The notes under the pieces: model-generated
Seen by the model: the letters and a program-made list of their open reading frames with translations, nothing else
The model's database searches: none
Told to the model about the DNA's origin: nothing
Made by a program: the position numbers and the translations under genes
IMG/VR virus record: IMGVR_UViG_3300029258_001300
Location: 1 to 46,066 of that record
Source: a virus
DNA: 46,066 nucleotides
Strand: one strand, 5' to 3'
Shown here: one piece after another, positions 1 to 5,811 of the stretch
Layout: each line of letters begins with the position of its first letter
Position numbering within the stretch: the stretch's first letter is position 1

Positions 1-144
1 ATCTGAAAAGCCTTTCAAAACTGGAAACGAGGAACCAAAGGAAAACGAAGCGCATTTTTACATTAACGAAATGGGCGGCGTAATGGTGAAAGATTGCGAT
101 TTGATTGAGATAAAATAAATAGCATTTTTTGCTTGACAAATTTG
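1..144. repeat. Terminal direct repeat, left copy
   Basis: The first 144 bases are identical to the last 144 (45923-46066). The repeat covers the 3' end of an 83-codon gene, its stop codon and the start of promoter P1. Either the molecule is circular or permuted and the overlap comes from assembly, or the virion DNA has short direct terminal repeats. Because it cuts a gene and is completed at the other end, circular closure is the simpler reading. Confidence 0.97.
2..118 (+). CDS. 3' fragment of the 83-residue early protein (duplicate of 45789-46040)
   Basis: This in-frame fragment starts at the contig edge and ends with TAA at 116-118. It encodes the last 38 residues of the gene seen whole at 45789-46040. 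It is not a separate gene but the terminal overlap of the contig. No function is recognised. Confidence 0.9.
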   Translation, partial: SEKPFKTGNEEPKENEAHFYINEMGGVMVKDCDLIEIK

Positions 145-161
145 CATAATAATAATAATCA
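133..161 (+). promoter_or_regulatory. Promoter P1 (TTGACA / TAATCA)
   Basis: TTGACA at 133-138 is followed 17 bases later by TAATCA at 156-161 inside a CATAATAATAA-type tract. It belongs to the repeated early promoter family of this genome (P1-P7). Unusually, no gene follows directly: a hairpin with a T-run lies at 174-215, before the next promoter at 237. Confidence 0.7.
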
Positions 162-173
162 TAAGGACAATGG

Positions 174-215
174 AAAAGGCGCGTTCCTTAAAAATATAGG
201 GGGCGCGTTTTTTTT
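174..215 (+). terminator. Rho-independent terminator-like hairpin just after P1
   Basis: AAAAGGCGCG at 174-183 can pair with CGCGTTTTTT starting at 204, giving about 10 pairs including two G-U, followed by a run of eight T. If P1 starts near 168, the RNA would be only about 50 nt long. It may be a short RNA, an attenuator, or the remnant of a cassette that lost its gene. Confidence 0.6.
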
Positions 216-236
216 CGATTTGGTACGTTTTTTCTC

Positions 237-265
237 TTGACTTCTAATAATAATCATAATAAACA
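237..265 (+). promoter_or_regulatory. Promoter P2 (TTGACT / TAAACA)
   Basis: TTGACT at 237-242 and TAAACA at 260-265 have a 17-base spacer in an AT-repeat tract. The -10 element is identical in sequence and spacing to those of P3 and P6. It is followed by the conserved leader and the CACGAAAGGAAA ribosome binding site of the gene at 315. Confidence 0.75.
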
Positions 266-314
266 TACAGACAATGAAGGAACGGGCAAGACGCCAAACA
301 CGAAAGGAAAGAAA

Positions 315-692
315 ATGAAGAAGCAATACAAAATCCAAGACAACAGAATTTTAGTACACGCCGACTACCACGAAGACCACAACAAAGACGACAACGCATA
401 TTGCAACCGAATTACAAAAAGCGGCGTTATGCAATTTATCAAAGACGAAACCGAGCGACTTTACGGACGCGGAAAAAATATCGTTTACTCAATAGCGACA
501 AGCAAGGGCCACACGCTAGATATTACAAAAAAGCAATTTATCGAAATGCTAGACCAAATGAATCGATGCGGGAAAGATTGCGATTGCGATTACTTGCGAC
601 CATATTACGACGACAACGACGAAGGCGTTTATATTTATGTACGCATGGACGAAAGCAAAATGAAAAAAACACGAATCGAAATTTCTTGCTAA
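315..692 (+). CDS. Early hypothetical protein, acidic, 125 aa
   Basis: I do not recognise the family. The protein is rich in Asp, Asn, Lys and Tyr, with a Cys-containing CGKDCDCDY stretch at about residues 86-94 and an acidic tract just after it. The start at 315 is chosen because it sits behind CACGAAAGGAAAGAAA, the ribosome binding site used by most early genes here. The frame stays open upstream only because the promoter and leader happen to lack stops. It is the first gene after P2 and is followed at once by P3, so it is probably its own transcription unit. Host takeover is a guess from position only. Confidence 0.8.
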   Translation: MKKQYKIQDNRILVHADYHEDHNKDDNAYCNRITKSGVMQFIKDETERLYGRGKNIVYSIATSKGHTLDITKKQFIEMLDQMNRCGKDCDCDYLRPYYDDNDEGVYIYVRMDESKMKKTRIEISC

Positions 693-700
693 TTTTTTGC

Positions 701-729
701 TTGACATATCATAATAATCATAATAAACA
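701..729 (+). promoter_or_regulatory. Promoter P3 (TTGACA / TAAACA)
   Basis: TTGACA at 701-706 and TAAACA at 724-729 have a 17-base spacer. CATAATAATCATAATAA lies between them, as in P2. It serves the gene starting at 774. Confidence 0.75.
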
Positions 730-773
730 TATTGACAGTGAACGAACGAACGAAACACACGAAAGGAAATAAA

Positions 774-1445
774 ATGAAAATTTACAAAGGAATCCACGGA
801 CGAAACGCAATCAAAGAATTAAATTTAACATCATTGGACTTTGACGTAGAAACAAAATTACGCTTTGACGGGCCGACAGAATACCGCAAGGGTAGCGATT
901 ACGTTTTGACAGTAACGGCAACATTGAAACCAGAATTGAAGGAAAAACTTGGCCAAGAATTTCAGCATATCAATACGCACCTTGATAAATATTGGTACAC
1001 GGAATCAAACTATAGGAGTTATAAAGTTGATTTGAAGGGTTGCAGAAAGAAAGAAACAATCGAAGCGAAGAAAGCAGAAAGAAAAGCGCAAATTGAAGAC
1101 AGGTTAATCGACCGCGTGGAATACAAAACAATAATCGACCTACTCTATAGAATCCAACGTAAAATCGACCGAATCAACGACGAATATCAAGAACACATGA
1201 CAAGCGCAGTTGCAACCGTTGACGTTAGCGACGAAGTAATTGAAGCAAAAAAGGAAATGATTGAAACGCTAAAAGCGCAAATCGAAAAACTGCGAAACGA
1301 AGTACAGGAAAGAAAACTTTCAAACCTATCGAAGAAATTGCCCGAAATTTATGGCGCGTATGAATTTACTCAGCAAGCAAAAGACGAAATCGCAAGACGA
1401 ATCGAAGCGAAAGAATATTACACAACGCGGCGGCGTTTTCTTTAG
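774..1445 (+). CDS. Early hypothetical protein with C-terminal coiled coil, 223 aa
   Basis: No family is recognised. Residues from about 90 onward are rich in Lys, Glu, Arg and Ile, and a strong heptad-like coiled coil (EVIEAKKEMIETLKAQIEKL) lies near residues 155-175. The ATG at 774 is used because CACGAAAGGAAATAAA precedes it. An upstream in-frame GTG at 738 lies in the leader and is less likely. P3 drives it, and the zinc-ribbon gene follows 9 bases later, so they are probably co-transcribed. Confidence 0.8.
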   Translation: MKIYKGIHGRNAIKELNLTSLDFDVETKLRFDGPTEYRKGSDYVLTVTATLKPELKEKLGQEFQHINTHLDKYWYTESNYRSYKVDLKGCRKKETIEAKKAERKAQIEDRLIDRVEYKTIIDLLYRIQRKIDRINDEYQEHMTSAVATVDVSDEVIEAKKEMIETLKAQIEKLRNEVQERKLSNLSKKLPEIYGAYEFTQQAKDEIARRIEAKEYYTTRRRFL

Positions 1446-1454
1446 GGGTTCAAA

Positions 1455-1643
1455 GTGAAAGTAGGTAGCAAATGCCCGCATTGCGGGCGCACCATAACAA
1501 TCGAAGCGGGAAAGGTAGCGACTGAAATTAGGCGAAGGAAATGCCAAAAATGCGGTTCACGTTGGCAGATAAAAGCGGAACCGAAGAAGGCAACAAACCA
1601 ATACACAATACACGTTTTAACTTTTAGGGAGATCACAAAATGA
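1455..1643 (+). CDS. Small zinc-ribbon protein, 62 aa
   Basis: Two CxxC pairs are visible, CPHC at about residues 7-10 and CQKC at about 30-33, a four-cysteine zinc ribbon like those of small nucleic-acid-binding or transcription-associated proteins. The start is GTG at 1455 with a weak AGGGG upstream. The 3' end overlaps the next gene's ATG by 4 bases, and the next gene's AGGGAGATCACA ribosome binding site lies inside this frame, which suggests translational coupling. The target is unknown. Confidence 0.75.
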   Translation: MKVGSKCPHCGRTITIEAGKVATEIRRRKCQKCGSRWQIKAEPKKATNQYTIHVLTFREITK

Positions 1644-2134
1644 AACTTGACAATTTGAAAGTAACGAAAATTTACAAGACAAAAACGAAAGAAGAAATCA
1701 AAGCGAAATGCGAATGTAATGGGAAAACGTTTTTTTACCCGTATGAAATCCCAAACTACCTATGGGGCGAAAACGATTTAATCGAAGCGCACATAAAAGC
1801 GAAAATGAAAGACAAGCGAATCGGCTATAGCGTTCTTGATAAGAGTGATTACAAAGGGCCAGTGAATTTCAAAGAAGCGAAATTTATAAAGCGATTTTAC
1901 GGCAAAGATTGGCGCGATAGATTCGTTATGGACACGCCGCAAGCGGCTTGGAATGAATACGTCAAAGAGGAAAAAGAAGCGTTGGAAAGCGAATTGGAAA
2001 CGCTTGATTATGACATTGAATACGCGGAAGAAAACATAAAAAGAGAAAAAGAGCAAATCGCAAAATTCAAAAAGCAACAACGCGAATACAAAGCCAGAAT
2101 GTTGAAACTTAAACTTGTTAGGAATAGGAAATAA
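1640..2134 (+). CDS. Hypothetical protein with C-terminal coiled coil, 164 aa
   Basis: No known family is recognised. Residues 1-90 look like a small folded domain beginning MKLDNLKVTKIY, with a CEC motif at about 24-26. Residues 110-160 form a charged coiled coil rich in Glu and Lys. Translation starts at ATG 1640, eight bases after GGGAG of the GGGAGATCACA ribosome binding site. The gene overlaps the zinc-ribbon gene and is followed 1 base later by the next ATG, so it is part of one operon from P3. Confidence 0.8.
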   Translation: MKLDNLKVTKIYKTKTKEEIKAKCECNGKTFFYPYEIPNYLWGENDLIEAHIKAKMKDKRIGYSVLDKSDYKGPVNFKEAKFIKRFYGKDWRDRFVMDTPQAAWNEYVKEEKEALESELETLDYDIEYAEENIKREKEQIAKFKKQQREYKARMLKLKLVRNRK

Positions 2135-2135
2135 A

Positions 2136-2324
2136 ATGAACAAAAAAGAAATCGACGCAATCCCACATTTTAGATTGATTGAAGAAACATTAACGGACGG
2201 TTCGAAGGCTTACAACATAGAAGTATTGGACGATATGGGCCGTTGTGTCGTTCAATCTTGCGACAACGAGAAAAAAACGATGTTTATTTGGGAGTGTATC
2301 AAAAAATTCCAGTGGGATTATTGA
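2136..2324 (+). CDS. Early hypothetical protein, 62 aa
   Basis: A small acidic protein with two Cys near the middle (CVVQSC) and a Trp-rich end (FIWECIKKFQWDY). No family is recognised. The start at ATG 2136 is preceded by TTAGGAATAGGAAATAAA, two purine-rich ribosome binding sites. The stop codon TGA overlaps the -35 box of P4, so the next gene is both in the same operon and under its own promoter. Confidence 0.7.
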   Translation: MNKKEIDAIPHFRLIEETLTDGSKAYNIEVLDDMGRCVVQSCDNEKKTMFIWECIKKFQWDY

Positions 2325-2349
2325 CAACGAATAATAATCATATTAATAA
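2321..2349 (+). promoter_or_regulatory. Promoter P4 (TTGACA / TAATAA)
   Basis: TTGACA at 2321-2326 and TAATAA at 2344-2349 have a 17-base spacer. The -35 box overlaps the stop codon of the preceding gene. The conserved leader seen after P2, P3, P5, P6 and P7 is missing here and is replaced by AACAAACAAACAT before the ribosome binding site GAAAGGGGAAA. Confidence 0.65.
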
Positions 2350-2379
2350 ACAAACAAACATATTTTGAAAGGGGAAAAA

Positions 2380-2601
2380 ATGACGAATCAAACAAGAGGG
2401 GCCGAATTAAAAAAACTTCTAACCGCTAAGAAAATACGCCAACACGAATTGGCGGCGGCGACGGGGCTTGCGTCTTCGCAGGTTTCAAGACTTGTCGGCG
2501 GATATGAATGTTTTGGGCCAAGCACACGAACAAAGTTAGAAGAAGGATTAAAAAAACTTGGTTGCAAAGTGAAGGAAATAAAACCAATCATTGCAGATTA
2601 A
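2380..2601 (+). CDS. XRE-family helix-turn-helix regulator (Cro/CI-like), 73 aa
   Basis: The small protein carries a clear XRE-type helix-turn-helix at about residues 10-45: RGAELKKLLTAKKIRQHEL, then AAATGLASSQVSRLVGG, with the usual Q-x-x-L-A-x-x-x-G-x-x-x-S-x-I/V spacing. It should bind DNA as a repressor or Cro-like switch for the early promoters. ATG 2380 is preceded by AAAGGGG. No partner repressor or integrase was found, so it is more likely a timing regulator than a lysogeny switch. The ribosome binding site of the next gene follows the stop directly. Confidence 0.88.
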   Translation: MTNQTRGAELKKLLTAKKIRQHELAAATGLASSQVSRLVGGYECFGPSTRTKLEEGLKKLGCKVKEIKPIIAD

Positions 2602-2619
2602 AAAAAAGGAGATCACAGC

Positions 2620-3021
2620 ATGGCGGCTACAAAAAAAACAGTGAAGAAAAAAACAGTGAGGAAAAAAACAGTGAAGAAACCAAGGGGGGCGGACGAAGTA
2701 CCGAACGGCAAAATAAAAATTACCGAAGAAGGTAAAAAACAAATCGCGAACGTTGTAAAAAATCTTGAAACAAAAAAACCAAAACGCAAACGCAGAAAAA
2801 AAACAACGCGAAGAAAAGCGCAACCGATTTCAACGCAACAACAACTATTAAAACTTTTTGCTTCCAATAGCTCATTGGCTTGGGGGCGATATTCAAAGGC
2901 AGCAAAGAAAGCCTTAACAACGGGAACGCCGGAAGAATTGGCCACGGCGAAAGACATGCAAGGCCAAGCGAAAGCATGGGAAGAAGCGGCGAAATTATAC
3001 AAGGAAACGTTTCGTTTGTAG
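2620..3021 (+). CDS. Lysine-rich histone H1-like protein, 133 aa
   Basis: The N-terminus (residues 5-19) is three tandem copies of KKTVK/R, encoded by three 15-bp DNA repeats. A second basic cluster KRKRRKKTTRRK lies at about residues 55-66. The C-terminal half is helical and Ala-rich. The composition resembles histone H1-like and AlgP-like tails, so non-specific DNA or RNA binding is the likely activity (inference). Translation starts 8 bases after AGGAG of AGGAGATCACA. A strong terminator at 3048-3079 closes the unit. Confidence 0.8.
   Translation: MAATKKTVKKKTVRKKTVKKPRGADEVPNGKIKITEEGKKQIANVVKNLETKKPKRKRRKKTTRRKAQPISTQQQLLKLFASNSSLAWGRYSKAAKKALTTGTPEELATAKDMQGQAKAWEEAAKLYKETFRL
2632..2676 (+). 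repeat. Three 15-bp tandem repeats coding KKTV(K/R)
   Basis: Copies at 2632-2646, 2647-2661 and 2662-2676 share AAAAAAACAGTGAAG with a single A/G change in the middle copy. The unit is a multiple of three, so gain or loss of a copy keeps the frame and changes only the length of the basic tail. Confidence 0.9.
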
Positions 3022-3047
3022 AAAAAATCCCAGTGTTTTCAACTAGG

Positions 3048-3079
3048 AACCCCTATTTTTTAGGGGTTTCTTTTTTTTT
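3048..3079 (+). terminator. Rho-independent terminator after the lysine-rich gene
   Basis: AACCCCTA at 3048-3055 pairs with TAGGGGTT at 3061-3068 around a short T loop, followed by TC and nine T. It ends the P3/P4 operon just upstream of P5. Confidence 0.9.
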
Positions 3080-3090
3080 GCATTTTTTAC

Positions 3091-3119
3091 TTGACTCATA
3101 ATAATAATAATAATATAAC
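3091..3119 (+). promoter_or_regulatory. Promoter P5 (TTGACT / TATAAC)
   Basis: TTGACT at 3091-3096, then a 17-base spacer and TATAAC at 3114-3119. This is the best -10 match of the family. The CATAATAATAA tract starts immediately after the -35 box. Confidence 0.78.
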
Positions 3120-3159
3120 TATTCTCAGTGAAGGGAACGAACAAACGAAAGGAAAGAAA

Positions 3160-3348
3160 ATGAAATACGATTACGAAATCAAAGTTGGAAGAATATTAAA
3201 AGACGGAACGAAAATTTGGGTAATTGTGTGGCATCTTCCCAACGGCAAAACGGAAAAAGATTTCGGCGGCGACGACAAAGCATTTTTAAGCGAAGCACAC
3301 GCAGAAGCGGTTATCCCTTTTTACACAAACGCTGGCAAAAGAATTTAA
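3160..3348 (+). CDS. Early hypothetical protein, 62 aa
   Basis: A small basic protein beginning MKYDYEIKVGRILKDGTKIW, with beta-strand-like alternation in the first half and an acidic turn FGGDDKAFL in the middle. No family is recognised. The ATG at 3160 follows ACGAAAGGAAAGAAA. A GTG in the leader opens a short reading frame whose TGA overlaps this ATG. First gene after P5. Confidence 0.75.
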   Translation: MKYDYEIKVGRILKDGTKIWVIVWHLPNGKTEKDFGGDDKAFLSEAHAEAVIPFYTNAGKRI

Positions 3349-3373
3349 TTTTTTACACGAAAGGAAAAAAACA

Positions 3374-3742
3374 ATGCCATACACGAAAGAAGAAAGAAAC
3401 GAAATCAGCAAGAAACTTTACGGAATGGATTTAGAAGAAGCGAAAGAAATGGAAGCAAGCATTTTGAAAAGAAACACCGATGATATTTACCCCGACTTTG
3501 CACCCGATAGAATCGGCGCAGCGTTTTCGATCTTGTCGGACGTTCAACACATTAACGAATATTCGAACGCGAACGAATCAATAACAAAACAAATTCGCGA
3601 ACGAATCAATTGGGCGAAGCGTTTAATGTCAACTTTGAAACATTCGCACCCATGCAGCAAAGAACACTTGTTAGAGGAACGCGCAAAATTGATGGAACGC
3701 GTAAACGATATTGACACACTTTTGAAAAACATTAGCAAATAA
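3374..3742 (+). CDS. Hypothetical protein, mostly helical, 122 aa
   Basis: No recognised family. The sequence is Glu/Lys/Arg-rich and predicted helical: MPYTKEERNEISKKLYG at the N-terminus and LLEERAKLMERVNDIDTLL near the C-terminus, which suggests a helical bundle or coiled coil. The start is behind CACGAAAGGAAAAAA. It lies between a small P5 gene and the DUF932 gene and is probably transcribed with both. Confidence 0.75.
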   Translation: MPYTKEERNEISKKLYGMDLEEAKEMEASILKRNTDDIYPDFAPDRIGAAFSILSDVQHINEYSNANESITKQIRERINWAKRLMSTLKHSHPCSKEHLLEERAKLMERVNDIDTLLKNISK

Positions 3743-3752
3743 TTTTTAACAC

Positions 3753-3769
3753 GGGGGCGCGAAGCCCCC
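3753..3769 (+). other. Intergenic GC hairpin (GGGGGC-GCGAA-GCCCCC)
   Basis: Six perfect G-C pairs at 3753-3758 and 3764-3769 with a GCGAA loop lie between two genes, just before the CGAAAGGAAA ribosome binding site at about 3771. There is no T-run, so this is not a terminator. It is one of a set of similar elements in this genome. Confidence 0.75.
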
Positions 3770-3787
3770 AACGAAAGGAAACGAAAA

Positions 3788-4855
3788 ATGTATCAAGGAA
3801 TCACACTAGAACAATTGGCGCAAGATTTGAAAACCGTATCAGCAAACAAAAAAGATTTTGTCGCACCCGTTGGACAAATCAATTTTACACCCGACAACAC
3901 AATTAAGCTTGGGCCGACAAAAGAATTTGAATTGAATGATTGGGCAAACCGACAAGTTGCACAATGGGCGGGAATCCCATACGCGTATTATCGGCGATTG
4001 GCGGAAGAAAATTCCGAATTAAAAGCCCGTTGCGCTAATCACGCGGTTGCACAATCGCAAGTTTTGAACAAGCAAGAAAGGCGTTTGGTTCGAACCGTTG
4101 GCGATACGACTAGGGGTTTTCTATCCAATCGTTATCGTATGCTTGACAACGACGCATTGGTTGAAAATGTTTTTTCATACTTGCACGAAGCGGGATTGGA
4201 AATCAATTCTTGCAACTTGGACGACCGACACATGACATTGAAATTAACAAGCCCGCGTTTTGAGGGCGAAGTAAAAAAGGGCCAAGTCATTCGGTACGGA
4301 ATCGCGTTGCGAAATAGCGACGTTGGTTCAAGTACATTAACGATTGATCCTTTTGTTCAAGTCTTGTCGTGTACGAACGGTTGTTATTTTACTGATATGC
4401 TTGACGCGGTTTCAATGCGGCGCGTTCACTTGGGCGGACAAATTGCGGCCAAAGAATTGTCGGAAATTATCAGCCCCGCAAGTCGCGAGCAAGCCGACCA
4501 AGCATTTTGGAGTGAAACACGCGATGTTGTGGCGGCGATTTGTGGAAACGATGTTTTTGGTAGCGTATTAGGAAAAATGCGGGATTCGGTGGACGTTCAA
4601 ATTACTGGCAAGAATTTGGAAACCGTTGTCGAAAAGACCGCGAAGACAGTGGGATTAAATATCTCAGAAGAGGGGCGAGGTTCGATTTTGACGCATTTAG
4701 CGCAGGGGGGCGATATGTCACAATGGGGCATTTCAAACGCTTTCACACGCTATTCTCAGGACGTTGACGGCTACGAAAACGCAACCGACTTGGAAAAAGC
4801 GGGCGGAAAAATCATTAATTTGACTTCAAACCAATGGCGGGCTATAAACGACTAA
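3788..4855 (+). CDS. DUF932 family phage/plasmid protein, 355 aa
   Basis: The protein matches the DUF932 pattern: an N-terminal helical part (WANRQVAQWAGIPYAYYRRL at 52-71), a block around RYRMLDNDALVENVF (115-129), a conserved Asn-Ser region, and LSCTNG at 193-198. The family is common in phages and plasmids and has no settled biochemical role, so none is claimed. ATG 3788 follows AACGAAAGGAAACGAAA. It is the largest gene of the early block and ends at a strong terminator, which marks it as the last gene of the P5 unit. Confidence 0.85.
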   Translation: MYQGITLEQLAQDLKTVSANKKDFVAPVGQINFTPDNTIKLGPTKEFELNDWANRQVAQWAGIPYAYYRRLAEENSELKARCANHAVAQSQVLNKQERRLVRTVGDTTRGFLSNRYRMLDNDALVENVFSYLHEAGLEINSCNLDDRHMTLKLTSPRFEGEVKKGQVIRYGIALRNSDVGSSTLTIDPFVQVLSCTNGCYFTDMLDAVSMRRVHLGGQIAAKELSEIISPASREQADQAFWSETRDVVAAICGNDVFGSVLGKMRDSVDVQITGKNLETVVEKTAKTVGLNISEEGRGSILTHLAQGGDMSQWGISNAFTRYSQDVDGYENATDLEKAGGKIINLTSNQWRAIND

Positions 4856-4874
4856 TATAACAAACCTTTCGTGG

Positions 4875-4907
4875 GGGGGCCGTTTTTTTAAGCGGTTCCC
4901 TTTTTTT
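4875..4907 (+). terminator. Rho-independent terminator after the DUF932 gene
   Basis: GGGGGCCG at 4875-4882 pairs with CGGTTCCC at 4893-4900 (two G-U pairs), followed by seven T. A very similar hairpin recurs at 44292-44328, suggesting a duplicated terminator cassette. Confidence 0.85.
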
Positions 4908-4920
4908 GTGCTTTTTTTTG

Positions 4921-4949
4921 TTGACAAACCATAATAATAATAATAAACA
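4921..4949 (+). promoter_or_regulatory. Promoter P6 (TTGACA / TAAACA)
   Basis: TTGACA at 4921-4926 and TAAACA at 4944-4949 have a 17-base spacer, with CATAATAATAATAATAA between and after. The leader GACAGTTGAGGAACGAAC and the CACGAAAGGAAA site follow. Confidence 0.78.
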
Positions 4950-4988
4950 TAAAGACAGTTGAGGAACGAACACACGAAAGGAAAGAAA

Positions 4989-5210
4989 ATGAAATATAAA
5001 AAAGTACAAGACGAAATGAGCGGCGACGAAAGAACAAGACGTTGGGAAAACGGAAAATTTATTATTTATAGGGTTGAACGTTGGGATACAAGTTTATTCA
5101 ACGGACGTTCAAAAGTTTACGATTCGCTTTATGAAGTCTTTGAAAAAATTGGCGACCCAAAGCCATTAGCAAGATATTCGACTTTAGCAGAAGCAAAAAA
5201 ATATATTTAA
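4989..5210 (+). CDS. Early hypothetical protein, 73 aa
   Basis: A small basic protein with many aromatic residues (WENGKFIIYRVERWD in the first half, ending ARYSTLAEAKKYI). The C-terminal L-A-E-A-K-x-Y/x-I pattern is common in small phage proteins of unknown role, but I cannot name a family. ATG 4989 is used, behind CACGAAAGGAAAGAAA. First gene of the P6 unit. Confidence 0.75.
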   Translation: MKYKKVQDEMSGDERTRRWENGKFIIYRVERWDTSLFNGRSKVYDSLYEVFEKIGDPKPLARYSTLAEAKKYI

Positions 5211-5218
5211 AAAACTAT

Positions 5219-5232
5219 GGGGCGAAAGCCCC
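5219..5232 (+). other. Intergenic GC hairpin with GAAA loop
   Basis: GGGGC at 5219-5223 and GCCCC at 5228-5232 close on GAAA, a GNRA tetraloop closed by C-G. It lies between two genes and directly before the CACGAAAGGAAA ribosome binding site. There is no T-run. Confidence 0.75.
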
Positions 5233-5253
5233 CGACACACGAAAGGAAACGAA

Positions 5254-5565
5254 ATGAAAGCCATGAGAGAAATCGAAAAAGCGAAAGCGTACACGTTCAC
5301 GCCAAGACCAACGGAAAAGGAACAAGCTATTTACGCAGCAAAAAGAGCAATCGAAAAAAATTTAGACGGGCTTTTTAAAATTGAATATTACGAAGACAAA
5401 CACGACGTTGGTTTTATTCTGACACGAAAACATACAGTAAGAACGCACAACGGTTATCATGTTAGAGCAGAATTAGAACGGGTTTTTGATTTAACAAAGC
5501 CTTTTGAAAACGAAATGAAAGAAGCGATTGCATGGTTCGCCGACATAACAAGAGAATGTTACTAA
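5254..5565 (+). CDS. Early hypothetical protein, 103 aa
   Basis: No family is recognised. The N-terminus is basic and helical (MKAMREIEKAKAYTF); the middle alternates in a beta-like way (FKIEYYEDKHDVGFILTRKH), and the C-terminus is again helical. The start follows CACGAAAGGAAACGAA. It is the last gene of the P6 unit. A further CACGAAAGGAAA site follows the stop but leads to no gene. Confidence 0.75.
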   Translation: MKAMREIEKAKAYTFTPRPTEKEQAIYAAKRAIEKNLDGLFKIEYYEDKHDVGFILTRKHTVRTHNGYHVRAELERVFDLTKPFENEMKEAIAWFADITRECY

Positions 5566-5604
5566 ACACGAAAGGAAAAAAATTTGGAGGAAAATTTAGG
5601 CTAG
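5566..5604 (+). other. Orphan early-type ribosome binding site without a gene
   Basis: The early-type CACGAAAGGAAAAAA site follows the stop codon of the 103-aa gene, but downstream only a 6-codon TTG frame ending in TAG is open. It looks like the remnant of an early gene that was deleted between its ribosome binding site and the terminator at 5632. Confidence 0.5.
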
Positions 5605-5715
5605 TTATTCACAACCAAAACGAAAACCCCGAACCCGCTAGTTGCAAGGCTTGGCGGGTTTTTTCTTTCGCGTTTTCCACAAGTCAATAACTTTTTATCC
5701 CCAAGTTTATACACA
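5605..5715 (+). other. DnaA-box cluster, candidate replication origin
   Basis: Four DnaA-box-like 9-mers lie in the same direction: TTATTCACA at 5605-5613, TTTTCCACA at 5673-5681, TTATCCCCA at 5695-5703 and TTATACACA at 5707-5715. The first and last fit TTATNCACA exactly; the middle two have one mismatch. The flank to about 5790 is AT-rich. The cluster lies between the early and the recombination/replication genes. The terminator at 5632-5668 is inside the span. It could also be a DnaA-regulated promoter. Confidence 0.6.
5632..5668 (+). terminator. Rho-independent terminator ending the early region
   Basis: AACCCGC at 5632-5638 pairs with GCGGGTT at 5654-5660, followed by TTTTCTTT. It separates the P6 unit from the recombination genes and lies between the first and second DnaA-like boxes. 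Confidence 0.8.
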
Positions 5716-5811
5716 AGAAACAAGCGTTTTTTGTGAAAAAAACTATTGCGGAAGTCATAATAATCAAATACGTTCAATTGCTATCAAAAATTTAACTTAG
5801 GAGATCACAGA

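Noticed and set aside
237-314. N-terminal extensions of early genes reading through promoter and leader (also at 732, 3091, 4959, 44472)
   Set aside because: They would start inside or at the promoter or leader. The downstream ATG always stands behind the CACGAAAGGAAA site.
4865-4907. Possible riboswitch at the GC hairpins and terminators
   Set aside because: The elements are simple stems without conserved aptamer-like junctions.
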